A DNA stretch of 64,000 nt from Brachybacterium sp. FME24 (GTDB lineage Bacteria; Actinomycetota; Actinomycetes; Actinomycetales; Dermabacteraceae), in assembly GCF_014897705.1 (NCBI RefSeq), contig NZ_JABUXV010000012.1:62001-126000 (forward strand), in the 5' to 3' direction. A program made the position numbers and the translations under genes. Shown here piece by piece: positions 42,944-51,546 of the stretch. The notes beneath the pieces were generated by a model that saw only the letters and a program-made list of their open reading frames with translations, was not told the origin of the DNA and did not search any database. The first letter of the stretch is position 1; the number at the start of each line of letters is the position of its first letter.

Positions 42944-44062
42944 ATGGCGTCGAAGACCTCGATACCCGAGACGATGAGCGCGGTGCAGCTCGTGGGCCAT
43001 GGCGGGCTCGAGAAACTGGTCCATACCCAGGACGCCCCCACGCCGAGCCCGGCGGCGGGGGAGGTGCTGATCGATGTGCACGCCTGCGGGATGAACAACA
43101 CCGACGTGTGGGTGCGCGAAGGCGCCTACGGCAGCGACACCGACCCGCAGGAGGTCTCCTCGTGGCGGCGCGGCCGCTCCACGCTGCAGTTCCCCCGCAT
43201 CCAGGGCGCCGACATCGTGGGCCGCATCGTGGCCGTCGGAGACGGCGTCCTCGCGGCTCGCATCGGGCAGCGGGTGATGGTCGATTTCAGCATCTACAAC
43301 CGGCCCGAGGGCGATGACAGCCTCGCCGACATCGATTACATCGGCCACGGTCGTGACGGCGGCTACGCGGAATACGTCGCGGTGCCCGGGGAGAACGCCT
43401 ACGAGATCACCGCCGATATCAGCGACGCCGAGCTCGCCACCTTCTGCTGCGCCTACCTGACCGCGGAGCAGATGCTGGTGCGCAGCAGACTGACAGAAGG
43501 GGAGCGGGTTCTGGTCACCGGAGCCTCCGGCGGCGTCGGCTCGGCCATCATCCAGCTCGCCCGAGCGCGCAGAGCGATCCCGTACGCCGTGACCAGCGCC
43601 GGCAAGGAGGAGGCGCTGCGCACGATCGGCGCCGAGGGCGTCATCCTGCGCGAGACCGAGGATCTGGTCGCCGAGGTCGCCCGAGTGGTCGACGCCCCGG
43701 TGGACGTGGTGGCCGATCTGGTCGCCGGGGCGATGTTCAACGACCTGCTGCGGATCCTGCGCCCGGAGGGCCGCTACACCACCGCCGGCGCCATCGCCGG
43801 GCCCGTGGTTGACCTCGACCTGCGCACGATGTACCTCAAGCAGCTCGAGCTGCACGGTTCCTCCCAAGGGACACGCACCGCCTTCCGACGCCTGGTGGGC
43901 TACATCGAGAACGGCACGATCGCTCCGCTGCTGGATCGCACCTTCCGCCTCTCCGACTTCCACGAGGCGCAGCGCACCTTCCTGGGCAAGAGCTACATCG
44001 GCAAGCTGGTCGTCGTCCCGGACCGCCACTGGGACGCCTTGGGAGCACCCCATGCATCGTGA
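42944..44062 (+). CDS. Medium-chain reductase, quinone-oxidoreductase-like
   Basis: A 372-residue MDR-superfamily enzyme. The GroES-like N-terminus reads GEVLIDVHACGMNNTDVWVREG; the Rossmann motif is VLVTGASGGVGSAIIQLA. The zinc-ligand pattern of alcohol dehydrogenases is not kept (GMNNTD instead of GVCRTD, QGADIVG instead of GHEGVG), so a zinc-free NADPH oxidoreductase is likely. ATG at 42944 follows GAGGTG. Its 3' end overlaps the start of the proline-racemase-like gene by 11 bases, so both probably act on one substrate. Confidence 0.88.
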   Translation: MASKTSIPETMSAVQLVGHGGLEKLVHTQDAPTPSPAAGEVLIDVHACGMNNTDVWVREGAYGSDTDPQEVSSWRRGRSTLQFPRIQGADIVGRIVAVGDGVLAARIGQRVMVDFSIYNRPEGDDSLADIDYIGHGRDGGYAEYVAVPGENAYEITADISDAELATFCCAYLTAEQMLVRSRLTEGERVLVTGASGGVGSAIIQLARARRAIPYAVTSAGKEEALRTIGAEGVILRETEDLVAEVARVVDAPVDVVADLVAGAMFNDLLRILRPEGRYTTAGAIAGPVVDLDLRTMYLKQLELHGSSQGTRTAFRRLVGYIENGTIAPLLDRTFRLSDFHEAQRTFLGKSYIGKLVVVPDRHWDALGAPHAS

Positions 44063-45083
44063 ACGGGAACTCGAACTGATCGACACCCAGTCCGGCGGCG
44101 ATGTCAGCCGGATCGTCACCGCCGGGATCGAGTCGCTGCCGAGGCGCAGCGTGCTGGAGAAGGCCCGGTATCTCCAGCACGAGGGCGACGGGCTGCGCCG
44201 ATTGCTGCTGTCCGAGCCGTACGGAGACCCGGCGATGTCGGTGGACCTCATCGTCGAGGCCAGCCATCCCCAGGCGCAGGCCGGTTACATCATCATGGAG
44301 GCCATGGGGTACCCGATGTACTCCGGCTCCAACACCATCTGCGTCGCGACAGCCCTGCTGCAGAGCGGCATGATCCCGATGACGCCGGGGCTGCAGGAAG
44401 TGGTCCTGGAATCTCCGGCGGGACTGGCTCGGGTCACCGCCCGCAACGTCGGCGGGCGCGTCGCGTCGATCACCACCCAGGGTGAGCCCGCCTATGTCGC
44501 CGAACGCGGACTGTCGGTGGAGGTGCCCGACTACGGCCGCGTGACGTTCGACCTGGTGTGGAGCGGTGCCTACTTCGCCATGATCCGCGCGGCCGACCAT
44601 GATTTCGAGCTCACGGCCGACGAGCAGATCGCGCTGGCCGCCTTCGGTGACGCCTTCGTGCGCACGGCCCGCCCGGGCCTGCGCCAGGAGCACCCGTCCC
44701 TGGGAGACGTGGGCCCCTTGCCGTTCGTCCACTTCATGGGGCGCGTACGCACTCTGGAGAACGGCAAGGTCGAGTCCCGTTCGGCGACGTACGTCCACCC
44801 GGGGGTGATCTGTCGCAGCCCGACCGGGACCGGCACCTCCGCCCGGCTGGCGCTCATGGCCGGAGTGGGCGACCTCGCCCCCGGTGACACGCTGGAGACG
44901 ATCTCGCCGCGAGGCAATCGCTTCCTGGGCACCGTGGGCAGCGAGGCCACCGTCGGCGACTTCCCCGCGTGGCATTCGACGATCACGGGGCGCGCCAGGC
45001 TGATGGCCCGCTCACGGATCACCGTGGACCTCGATGATCCGCTGGTGGACTCCTCGGATCTGGAGAAGCTGCTCACGCCCTGA
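44052..45083 (+). CDS. Proline racemase-fold protein with Ser/Thr active site
   Basis: A 343-residue member of the proline racemase / hydroxyproline epimerase / trans-3-hydroxyproline dehydratase superfamily. In racemases the two catalytic cysteines sit in MCGHGT and DRSPCGTGT. Here the aligned strings are YSGSNT and CRSPTGTGT, giving Ser91 and Thr258 in place of the cysteines, Ser93 for His and Cys254 for Asp. Neither racemisation nor the known Cys/Thr dehydratase chemistry is directly predicted. ATG at 44052 lies inside the reductase gene's 3' end. Function unknown; possibly an elimination or isomerisation partner of the reductase. Confidence 0.85.
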   Translation: MHRERELELIDTQSGGDVSRIVTAGIESLPRRSVLEKARYLQHEGDGLRRLLLSEPYGDPAMSVDLIVEASHPQAQAGYIIMEAMGYPMYSGSNTICVATALLQSGMIPMTPGLQEVVLESPAGLARVTARNVGGRVASITTQGEPAYVAERGLSVEVPDYGRVTFDLVWSGAYFAMIRAADHDFELTADEQIALAAFGDAFVRTARPGLRQEHPSLGDVGPLPFVHFMGRVRTLENGKVESRSATYVHPGVICRSPTGTGTSARLALMAGVGDLAPGDTLETISPRGNRFLGTVGSEATVGDFPAWHSTITGRARLMARSRITVDLDDPLVDSSDLEKLLTP

Positions 45084-45147
45084 GGCCGGGAGCGTCTCGC
45101 GCCTCGTGCGGGGTGCTCTTGTCCCGTGCGCCATGGAGGAGACCCGC

Positions 45148-45651
45148 TCAGCCTGCCTCGTCGCCAGGGGGCACTGTGCGGTCCCGCGCCTCGTCGGTGA
45201 CGAAGCCGTTCCTCTCCGCTCTCTCCTCGAGGCTCTCGAGTTCTTGGAAGAACGTGACCTGCCAGCCGGCGGGCCCTTGGACGCGGGCATTGACGGAACG
45301 GAATGGAGTCTCCACAGCGTCCGCGAGCACGGGAACTCCCTCGCTGCGCACGGCCTCCACGGCGGAGGCGGTATCCGCGACCTCGAGTGCGAGGCGGAGG
45401 ACAGGGCCTGACCGGGAGCCCGTCGAAGGGGCCATCCCTTCGATCTCCTCGATGGAGCGGGCGTGGCGGGGCGACGCGATCTCGACCGTGGCAGAACCCG
45501 CGTGGAGGATGGAGACCCGATCGTCCCCGGAGGTGGCGAACGCCGCCTGCTCCGGCATGCCGAGGATGTCTCGATAGAAGTGGACGGCGTCGTCGACGTC
45601 GGCCGTCTCGATGATCAGTCGGAGCTGGAGGGGACGGGGTGAGGTGGTCAT
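45148..45651 (-). CDS. VOC (glyoxalase/bleomycin-resistance) family protein
   Basis: A 167-residue single-subunit VOC protein: LRLIIETADVDDAVHFYRDILGM opens the first beta-alpha-beta unit and GPAGWQVTFFQELE closes the second. Metal-dependent members act on glyoxals, dioxygenation substrates or bind antibiotics. ATG at 45651 gives the standard N-terminus. It follows a MerR gene on the same strand, with a palindrome at the junction, so MerR probably controls it. Convergent with the proline-racemase-like gene. Confidence 0.85.
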   Translation of the reverse strand: MTTSPRPLQLRLIIETADVDDAVHFYRDILGMPEQAAFATSGDDRVSILHAGSATVEIASPRHARSIEEIEGMAPSTGSRSGPVLRLALEVADTASAVEAVRSEGVPVLADAVETPFRSVNARVQGPAGWQVTFFQELESLEERAERNGFVTDEARDRTVPPGDEAG

Positions 45652-45668
45652 GTCTCCACAGTCGGTGC

Positions 45669-45683
45669 TGACACTGGTGTCAA
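45669..45683 (-). promoter_or_regulatory. Candidate MerR operator with TTGACA box
   Basis: TGACAC-TG-GTGTCA (45669-45682) is a perfect inverted repeat. It overlaps the MerR stop codon and, on the minus strand, a consensus TTGACA (45683-45678) ahead of the VOC gene. The -10 box is poor, as expected when MerR must distort the promoter. Confidence 0.6.
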
Positions 45684-46075
45684 CTGCAAGCCCTCGGCGC
45701 ACCCGTGGCCGGCACCTCCGGCTCCGGGGCCGTGGCCCCGATCTCCCGGCGCAGGTCCTGCAGGACCTCGAGCTGGCGCTCGAGGTCACGAACGCCGGTC
45801 TCCAGTCGCGTCGCCTCGCGGGCCAGCAAGGTGTCCAGCGAGCTCGTCCGGTCCGGGGGCGATGCCTCCAAGCAGGGGAGGAGCGGCTCGATGACCCGAC
45901 TGCACAGGCCCGCGGCGAAGAGCCGCTGGATCAGAATGACGCGATCGACGGTGCTCGCCGGGAAGATCCGCCACCCGCTCCCGGTCCGCTCGGAGCGGAT
46001 CAGCCCCTGGCTCTCGTAGTACCTCAAGGAGCGCGCGCTGACCCCGGTCGCGCCTGCGAGCTCTCCGATGCGCAC
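45680..46075 (-). CDS. MerR-family transcriptional regulator
   Basis: A 131-residue regulator: VRIGELAGATGVSARSLRYYESQGLI is the classical MerR winged helix, followed by the RIFPASTVDRVILIQRLFAAGL segment and a coiled-coil (LAREATRLETGVRDLERQLEVLQDL). The C-terminus has a single cysteine near the end (APRACS) and no metal-binding cluster. GTG at 46075 is preceded by a near-perfect AGGAGGAATACC. It is likely to control the VOC gene downstream through the palindrome at its own 3' end, and possibly itself. Confidence 0.9.
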   Translation of the reverse strand: MRIGELAGATGVSARSLRYYESQGLIRSERTGSGWRIFPASTVDRVILIQRLFAAGLCSRVIEPLLPCLEASPPDRTSSLDTLLAREATRLETGVRDLERQLEVLQDLRREIGATAPEPEVPATGAPRACS

Positions 46076-46217
46076 GGTATTCCTCCTTGAGACCGGCTGA
46101 GGCCAGTGTGTCATCCGTGCTCGTCGTCACGGGGGAGCGCGACGATGCACGTGGCAGCCCGCCCGATGTGATCAATCCGCCGTGGGACGGTCGCGCCTCT
46201 CGACGTAAACTTCAGCA

Positions 46218-47795
46218 GTGCCAGACCTCCCTCACTCCCCGTCGCAGGCCCCATCGGCCGCCGGCAGCGCCCCCGACGACCGCACTGCGGACTCCGCCGA
46301 CGACCTCGCTGCGGACAGCCTCTCCGCCGACGACATCGCGACAGCCCTGCGGGTGCTGCAGTCGGCGACCGCGCTGGCGGACGACGACACGGATCTGATC
46401 GCCCTGAAGCGCGCCTCCCGGACCTTCGAGCGACGGATCGCGAAGAACCGGCGCAGTGCGAAGACGTGGGCGCAGCGCAAGGCGGACCGGGCCGTCGTCG
46501 AGGCGACCGCCACCGGGTCCCCGCTGCGCATCGACGACGAGACCAAGGGGATCCCGCTGGTCTCCACCGCGCAGGGAGCCTTCGCCGGGGAGCTGAACAG
46601 ATCGCGCGGCTGCTACATCTGCAAGGCCGACTACACCCTGGTGGACGCCTTCTATCACGGGCTCTGCCCCGACTGCGCAGCGATGTCCCACTCCAAACGG
46701 GATCAGCGCACGGACCTCAGGGGCAAGCGCGCCCTGCTCACGGGCGGGCGCTCCAAGATCGGCATGTACATCGCCCTGCGCCTGCTGCGCGATGGCGCGC
46801 ACACCACGATCACCACCCGCTTCCCCAAGGACGCGAGCTGGCGCTTCGCCCAGATGGAGGACGCCGGCGACTGGATCCACCGGCTGAAGATCGTCGGGAT
46901 CGATCTGCGCGACCCCACCCAGGTCGTCGCCCTGGCGGACGAGGTCGCCGCCGCCGGCCCCCTGGACATCTTGATCAACAACGCCGCGCAGACCGTGCGG
47001 CGCTCGCCGACCGCGTACTCCGCCCTGGTCGAGCAGGAGAACGCTCCGCTGCCCAGCGATCTCGCGCTTCCGGAGATGACGGCCTTCGACCGGATCTCGC
47101 AGGCGCATCCCGCGGCGATCGCGGGAGTGTTGGATGCACAGTCGGTCCCGCAGCACGTCGGGGAATCGCTCGAGCACGCCCGCGCGGCGCAGAGCGCGGC
47201 GTCGATGACCGCGCTGTCGCTGCGCGCCGGCAAGGCCAGCCTGCAGGAGCACCTCGCCGGGACCGCGGTCGACGCCGGAGGGCTCCTGCCGGACCTGCAG
47301 ACCACCAACTCGTGGACGCAGACGGTGGACCAGGTCGAGGCCCTCGAGATGCTCGAGGTGCAGCTGTGCAACGAGACGGCTCCCTTCCTCCTGATCAGCC
47401 GGCTGCGCGCCTCGATGCGCGCCGCCGTGCAGGCCGGGGCACGCCGCGCCTACATCGTCAACGTCTCGGCGATGGAGGGCCAGTTCTCCCGCCGCTACAA
47501 GGGCGCCGGCCACCCGCACACGAACATGGCCAAGGCGGCCCTGAACATGCTCACCCGCACCAGCGCCGGGGAAGCCTTCGAGACCGACCGCATCCTCATG
47601 ACCGCGGTCGACACCGGGTGGATCACCGACGAGCGACCGCATCAGGAGAAGCTGCGCATCGCCGCCGAGGGATGGCATGCCCCGCTGGATCTCGTGGACG
47701 GCGCCGCCCGCGTGTACGACCCGATCGTGCGCGGCGAGGCCGGCGAGGACCTGTACGGCTGCTTCGTGAAGGACTACGCGCCCAGCCCGTGGTGA
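46218..47795 (+). CDS. Large SDR-family oxidoreductase with zinc-ribbon insertion
   Basis: A 525-residue protein, twice the usual SDR size. Residues 1-165 are an extra N-terminal region with an acidic helical segment and a CxxC-N14-CxxC zinc ribbon (Cys132, Cys135, Cys150, Cys153). A Rossmann domain follows (LLTGGRSKIGMYIA, 173-186; NNAAQ, 254-258). A ~100-residue insertion separates it from the catalytic region, where Ser417 is kept but the YxxxK tyrosine is replaced: T435-N-M-A-K439. Activity may differ from classical SDRs. GTG start with TAAACT seven bases before it suggests a leaderless message. Confidence 0.82.
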   Translation: MPDLPHSPSQAPSAAGSAPDDRTADSADDLAADSLSADDIATALRVLQSATALADDDTDLIALKRASRTFERRIAKNRRSAKTWAQRKADRAVVEATATGSPLRIDDETKGIPLVSTAQGAFAGELNRSRGCYICKADYTLVDAFYHGLCPDCAAMSHSKRDQRTDLRGKRALLTGGRSKIGMYIALRLLRDGAHTTITTRFPKDASWRFAQMEDAGDWIHRLKIVGIDLRDPTQVVALADEVAAAGPLDILINNAAQTVRRSPTAYSALVEQENAPLPSDLALPEMTAFDRISQAHPAAIAGVLDAQSVPQHVGESLEHARAAQSAASMTALSLRAGKASLQEHLAGTAVDAGGLLPDLQTTNSWTQTVDQVEALEMLEVQLCNETAPFLLISRLRASMRAAVQAGARRAYIVNVSAMEGQFSRRYKGAGHPHTNMAKAALNMLTRTSAGEAFETDRILMTAVDTGWITDERPHQEKLRIAAEGWHAPLDLVDGAARVYDPIVRGEAGEDLYGCFVKDYAPSPW

Positions 47796-47918
47796 CGAGG
47801 CGGGGCACGCGCGGGATTTCGCCCGATGGGCCGACGACGGCAGACTGTCCGTCGACGAGAGGCCGAAGGCGCGGGGATGCCCCGTATGGCGCGGCGGGAC
47901 GACGGGGACGAAAGAACT

Positions 47919-48296
47919 ATGGATTGGGACGAGCAGGAACGGGCGAGCCGATGGGGTGCCTCGGCCTACGACGGGGCGCAGGGACGCCGGCACGGAAGCT
48001 GCTTCGTGAGCGCGGAGATGGCCTTCATCGGCCTGGGAGCCGGCTTCTACGTGGCGCTGGGGCACGACGCCTCCGCCCCGACCGCGATCGCCGTCGGCCT
48101 GGTCGTCTTCGTGCTCGGGCTCATCCTGTGCCAGGTCCCGGTGCTCGGCGCCCTCATCGGCGTGCTGCTCGCGATCGGGTGGGGTGTGCTCGCCGGATCG
48201 CTCGCGACGTCGCTGGGAAATCTTGTGCTCGGCATCGTGGTGGGCACCATCGTGGGTCTGATCGTGGTGGGGCTCCACCTGGGATATCGCCGCTGA
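47919..48296 (+). CDS. Small membrane protein, unknown function
   Basis: A 125-residue protein with a polar N-terminus (MDWDEQERASRWG) and two to three long hydrophobic segments made of Gly, Val, Leu and Ile (VSAEMAFIGLGAGFYVAL; AIAVGLVVFVLGLILCQVPVLGALIGVLLAIG; LVLGIVVGTIVGLIVVGLHLG). The frame is open back to 47826, but codon bias is weaker there; the start is uncertain. Not recognised. Lies 123 bases after the large SDR gene and is convergent with the dipeptidase gene. Confidence 0.6.
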   Translation: MDWDEQERASRWGASAYDGAQGRRHGSCFVSAEMAFIGLGAGFYVALGHDASAPTAIAVGLVVFVLGLILCQVPVLGALIGVLLAIGWGVLAGSLATSLGNLVLGIVVGTIVGLIVVGLHLGYRR

Positions 48297-48350
48297 GACC
48301 GCGCGGGCACGGGGCGCCCGCCGGCGAACGCCCTCGGAGTGCTTCCGGCC

Positions 48351-49955
48351 TCAGCCGTCCGAGCGGGAGAACCGGTTGGTCATGAGGTTGCTCGTCGTAT
48401 GCAGCACGGCACCGAGCACCTGATCGGTCTCGGCGCGGATCTGCTCGGCGACGGTGGTGTTCGCCTCGGCCAGCACGGACGGGACGGACCGCTCCGAAGA
48501 CCCGTCGCCTCCTGAGGACCCGTCGGCCGCGGAGTGAGGAGGCCGGCAGACGGTCCCATCGGTCGCGTGCACGGCGGCACGCCCGAGCGCGAGGGTTGTC
48601 AGCTGGTACCGCTCGATGAGCGGTATGGCGTCGGCGAAGTGCGCGTCGGCCAGGGTCGCGAGCAGGCGCGAGGTCCAGTAGAAGCTGTCGGTGCTGACCT
48701 GAGCGGTCGTGGTCGCCAGGTACTCCGGGGCTTCGTCGACGTTCGTGAACATCGGGATCAGCGTCGTGAACGGGTTCGAGGCGTAGGCGATCCACTGCAG
48801 CGCCCGGGAGGATTCCGGACGGTCCGGACGGATCTGCAGGATCGCCAGGGCGTTGTGCCGGTTGATGCCGATGGGGCGGAACGCGCGCCGCTGGGCCTCG
48901 GTGCCGTGCGCGGAGTAGGGATCGTACGGCGTGCCCTGGTAGTGCGAGCTGAGCACGTCCTTGACGTCCTCGATCGTCAGCCTCCGCTCCGGCCGACGGC
49001 TCCAGGGCAGGTCATCGGACTCCGGTCGATTGCCCGGCCCCGGCCCGTCCCAGTCCTCGCTCGTGGGGTTCAGGGTGCGCTGCATGGACCAGGCGCGGGG
49101 CGTGTTGTAGACGTGGTCGGCGTCCGTGTGGGAGCCGAAGGCCTCCCGGGGGTTGAGCACGTGCGGGCTCGGCGCGCCGGCGGGTGCTCCGGCCGAGGAG
49201 CCGGCCGACGGATCCAGCGACGCATCGCGCAGCGTGAGGTCGAGATGGTGGGTCTCCAGGAACGAGCGCAGGTCCCGGCTCGCGAGGTGATCGTGGCCCT
49301 TGCCCTCGGCGTCCTCGAGGTCGAAGGAGTCGATGCCCAGCTGGTTGGGCATGGTCACGTAGTGGTCCTCGGGAACCCGCTTCGCGATCCAGTGATGACC
49401 GCCCACGGTCTCCAGCCACCAGATGTCCTCGACATCGGAGAACGCGATCCCGTTCATCTCGTAGGTGCCGTGCTCGGCGAGCAGTGCGCCCAGGCGCTCC
49501 ACTCCCTCGCGGGCACTGCGGATGTAGGGCAGGACCAGGGTCAGCATGTCCTCCTCGCCGATCCCGCCGGGCCGTTCCGGCCGATGGTCCGGCGTGCCGG
49601 GAGCTCCTGACTCCGGGACGAGATCGACGAGTGGATCCGCGCCGAGCACCCGTGGGTTGCTGGTCAGCGTCTCGGTGGCGCTCATCGCGATGTTCGCGGC
49701 GTTGATCCCGGCGCCGCCCCAGATCCCCTCATCGGGCAAGGCGTTGGGCACCGATGTGTACCGCAGCGGATTCTCCGGCAGCTCGATCCGCAGGCGGCTG
49801 AGGACGCTCGTGTACACGCGTGGCTGGTCCTCGGGGCGGACCACCACGACGTGCTTGGGATCGAAGGACCCGTTCGACGAATCCTCGGTGCGGGCGACGA
49901 GCGGCGACCCGTCGGCGCTGGCCCTCCTGCCCACCAGAAGCGTTGTGCAACCCAC
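48351..49955 (-). CDS. C69-family dipeptidase (PepD-like)
   Basis: A 534-residue N-terminal-nucleophile hydrolase. The catalytic cysteine is residue 3 in MGCTTLLVGRRAS, as required for this family; later segments include DGEW-like IAFSDVEDIWWLETVGGHHW and NPREAFGSHTDADHVYNTPRAW. It should cleave dipeptides in the cytoplasm. GTG at 49955 is fixed by AAGGAGGTCACAG immediately upstream and by the need for Cys near the terminus. A Gly/Ser-rich stretch (SSGGDGSSER) near the C-terminus is unusual. Followed by a downstream-convergent small membrane protein. Confidence 0.9.
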   Translation of the reverse strand: MGCTTLLVGRRASADGSPLVARTEDSSNGSFDPKHVVVVRPEDQPRVYTSVLSRLRIELPENPLRYTSVPNALPDEGIWGGAGINAANIAMSATETLTSNPRVLGADPLVDLVPESGAPGTPDHRPERPGGIGEEDMLTLVLPYIRSAREGVERLGALLAEHGTYEMNGIAFSDVEDIWWLETVGGHHWIAKRVPEDHYVTMPNQLGIDSFDLEDAEGKGHDHLASRDLRSFLETHHLDLTLRDASLDPSAGSSAGAPAGAPSPHVLNPREAFGSHTDADHVYNTPRAWSMQRTLNPTSEDWDGPGPGNRPESDDLPWSRRPERRLTIEDVKDVLSSHYQGTPYDPYSAHGTEAQRRAFRPIGINRHNALAILQIRPDRPESSRALQWIAYASNPFTTLIPMFTNVDEAPEYLATTTAQVSTDSFYWTSRLLATLADAHFADAIPLIERYQLTTLALGRAAVHATDGTVCRPPHSAADGSSGGDGSSERSVPSVLAEANTTVAEQIRAETDQVLGAVLHTTSNLMTNRFSRSDG

Positions 49956-50060
49956 CTGTGACCTCCTTGGTCCTGCGACGTCTCGGGCGACCTCGCCCGG
50001 GCGGGATCGCATGCCCTGCCACGGTAGTCCTCGGGGTGGGCAGCGCGGGAGGTGCGCGGG

Positions 50061-51326
50061 TCAGCAGGCTGCCGGAACCTCGGATGCCTGTGCTGCGGCC
50101 GCTTCTGACGCGAGGGCGTCGGCCCGCGCCCGCTGGCGGCGGTGCACGAGGTAGGACCAGCTCGCGATCCCGAGGCCGAGCACGGCCAGCACCACGCCCG
50201 TCCAGGCCGGCGCGAGCAGCCCCCATCCCGCGGCGAGCACGCCCGCCCCGAGAGCGGCGCCCAGGGAGTTGCCGATGTTCAGCGCCGAATGGTGCAGCGC
50301 GGCGGCCAGCGAAGGAGCCTCGGGGGAGGCGTCCATCAGGAACAGCTGCAGCGAGGGGCCCATCATCTGGGAGGTCACAGCGATGGCGAGCAGCAGGATC
50401 ATTCCGGCGATGGCCTGATGGGCGACGAGCGCGAACACGGTGAGGCTGAGCCCCATGCCGATCAGCCCGAGGAAGATGGTGCCGTAGACGCTGCGATCGG
50501 CGAGGCGGCCGGCCAGGAGGTTGCCCACGGTCATGCCGACGCCGAACACGAACAGTGCGAGAGGCACCGCGCGCTCGCCGAGGCCCATCACGCCTGGCAC
50601 GATCTCGCCGATATAGCTGTAGACGGCGAACATGCCGCCGAAGCCGATGGACCCGATGCCGAGGGCGAACCACACCTGGACGCGTCGCAGTGCTCGCAGT
50701 TCCCCGCGGATCGATCCGGCGACGCCGTTGCCCTCGGGTTCGGGCACCAGGCGCCAGATCGCCAGCGTGCTGGCCGCGGCGATGACGACGACGATCACGT
50801 ACGCCCAGCGCCAGCCCACGCTCTGGCCGAGCGCCGTGGAGGCGGGGACTCCGAGCATCGTGGCGATCGTCAGGCCCAGCATCACGAGCGATACGGAGCG
50901 GGCGCGCTGACCAGCGGGCGACAGCCGGGCGGCGACCAGCGAGGCGACCCCGAAGTAGGCGCCGTGGGGGAGACCGGCGAGGAAGCGGGCCGAGGCCAGC
51001 ACCGTGAAGTCCGGTGCCATCGCCGAGAGCAGGTTCCCGACACCGATCAGGGCGATCAGCAGCACCAGCAGGCGCGAGCGTGGCAGCTTCACGGCGGCGA
51101 TCGTCACCAGCGGGGCGCCGATCACCACGCCCAGGGCGTACAGGGTGATGAGCATGCCGGCCTGCGGGATGCTCACCTCGAGGGACTGCGCGATTTGTGG
51201 CAGCAGCCCCATGCTGGCGAACTCGGTGGTGCCGATCGCGAAAGCGCCCAGCGACATGGCCAGGATGACCAGCCGGAGACGACCGGGGGACAGCGGGGCG
51301 GGCGACGATGAGGGATGCGAGGTCAC
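50061..51326 (-). CDS. MFS exporter (DHA1/AraJ-like)
   Basis: A 421-residue 12-helix MFS protein. Its first helix region LVILAMSLGAFAIGTTEFASMGLLPQIAQSL and the YALGVVIGAPLVTI and ARFLAGLPHGAYFG motifs match drug/arabinose-efflux (DHA1) exporters. GTG at 51326 has GGAGCTCCT upstream; the longer frame to 51488 is non-coding. It lies 105 bases upstream of the dipeptidase on the same strand. Substrate unknown: sugars, purines or drugs are exported by relatives. Confidence 0.88.
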   Translation of the reverse strand: MTSHPSSSPAPLSPGRLRLVILAMSLGAFAIGTTEFASMGLLPQIAQSLEVSIPQAGMLITLYALGVVIGAPLVTIAAVKLPRSRLLVLLIALIGVGNLLSAMAPDFTVLASARFLAGLPHGAYFGVASLVAARLSPAGQRARSVSLVMLGLTIATMLGVPASTALGQSVGWRWAYVIVVVIAAASTLAIWRLVPEPEGNGVAGSIRGELRALRRVQVWFALGIGSIGFGGMFAVYSYIGEIVPGVMGLGERAVPLALFVFGVGMTVGNLLAGRLADRSVYGTIFLGLIGMGLSLTVFALVAHQAIAGMILLLAIAVTSQMMGPSLQLFLMDASPEAPSLAAALHHSALNIGNSLGAALGAGVLAAGWGLLAPAWTGVVLAVLGLGIASWSYLVHRRQRARADALASEAAAAQASEVPAAC

Positions 51327-51480
51327 AGGAGCTCCAGCGCGGGTTGGGCAGGGAAACGCTGCCGACGCTGGAAGCGGTGAGTAACGCTCGATCCTATAGG
51401 CGGAGGTAGCGGCGGTGCCAGGGCGGGGTGACGGATCCGCATCCCTGATCAGGGGAGCCGTGCGGGGGATCGTCCTGGAA

Positions 51481-51510
51481 CGGGGCACCCACCGGCCGGT
51501 GGATGCCCCG
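51481..51510 (-). terminator. Terminator closing the transketolase operon
   Basis: CGGGGCACCCACCGG faces CCGGTGGATGCCCCG as a 30-bp near-perfect palindrome (one C/A mismatch), 37 bases after the transketolase stop in its direction. Confidence 0.8.
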
Positions 51511-51546
51511 CACCTCCCTGCTCACCCGGCAAGCAGGACCCGCCTG

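Noticed and set aside
46212-48278. 688-residue minus-strand open frame opposite the large SDR gene
   Set aside because: Shadow; no recognisable domain or ribosome site, and the SDR on the plus strand has ordered motifs.
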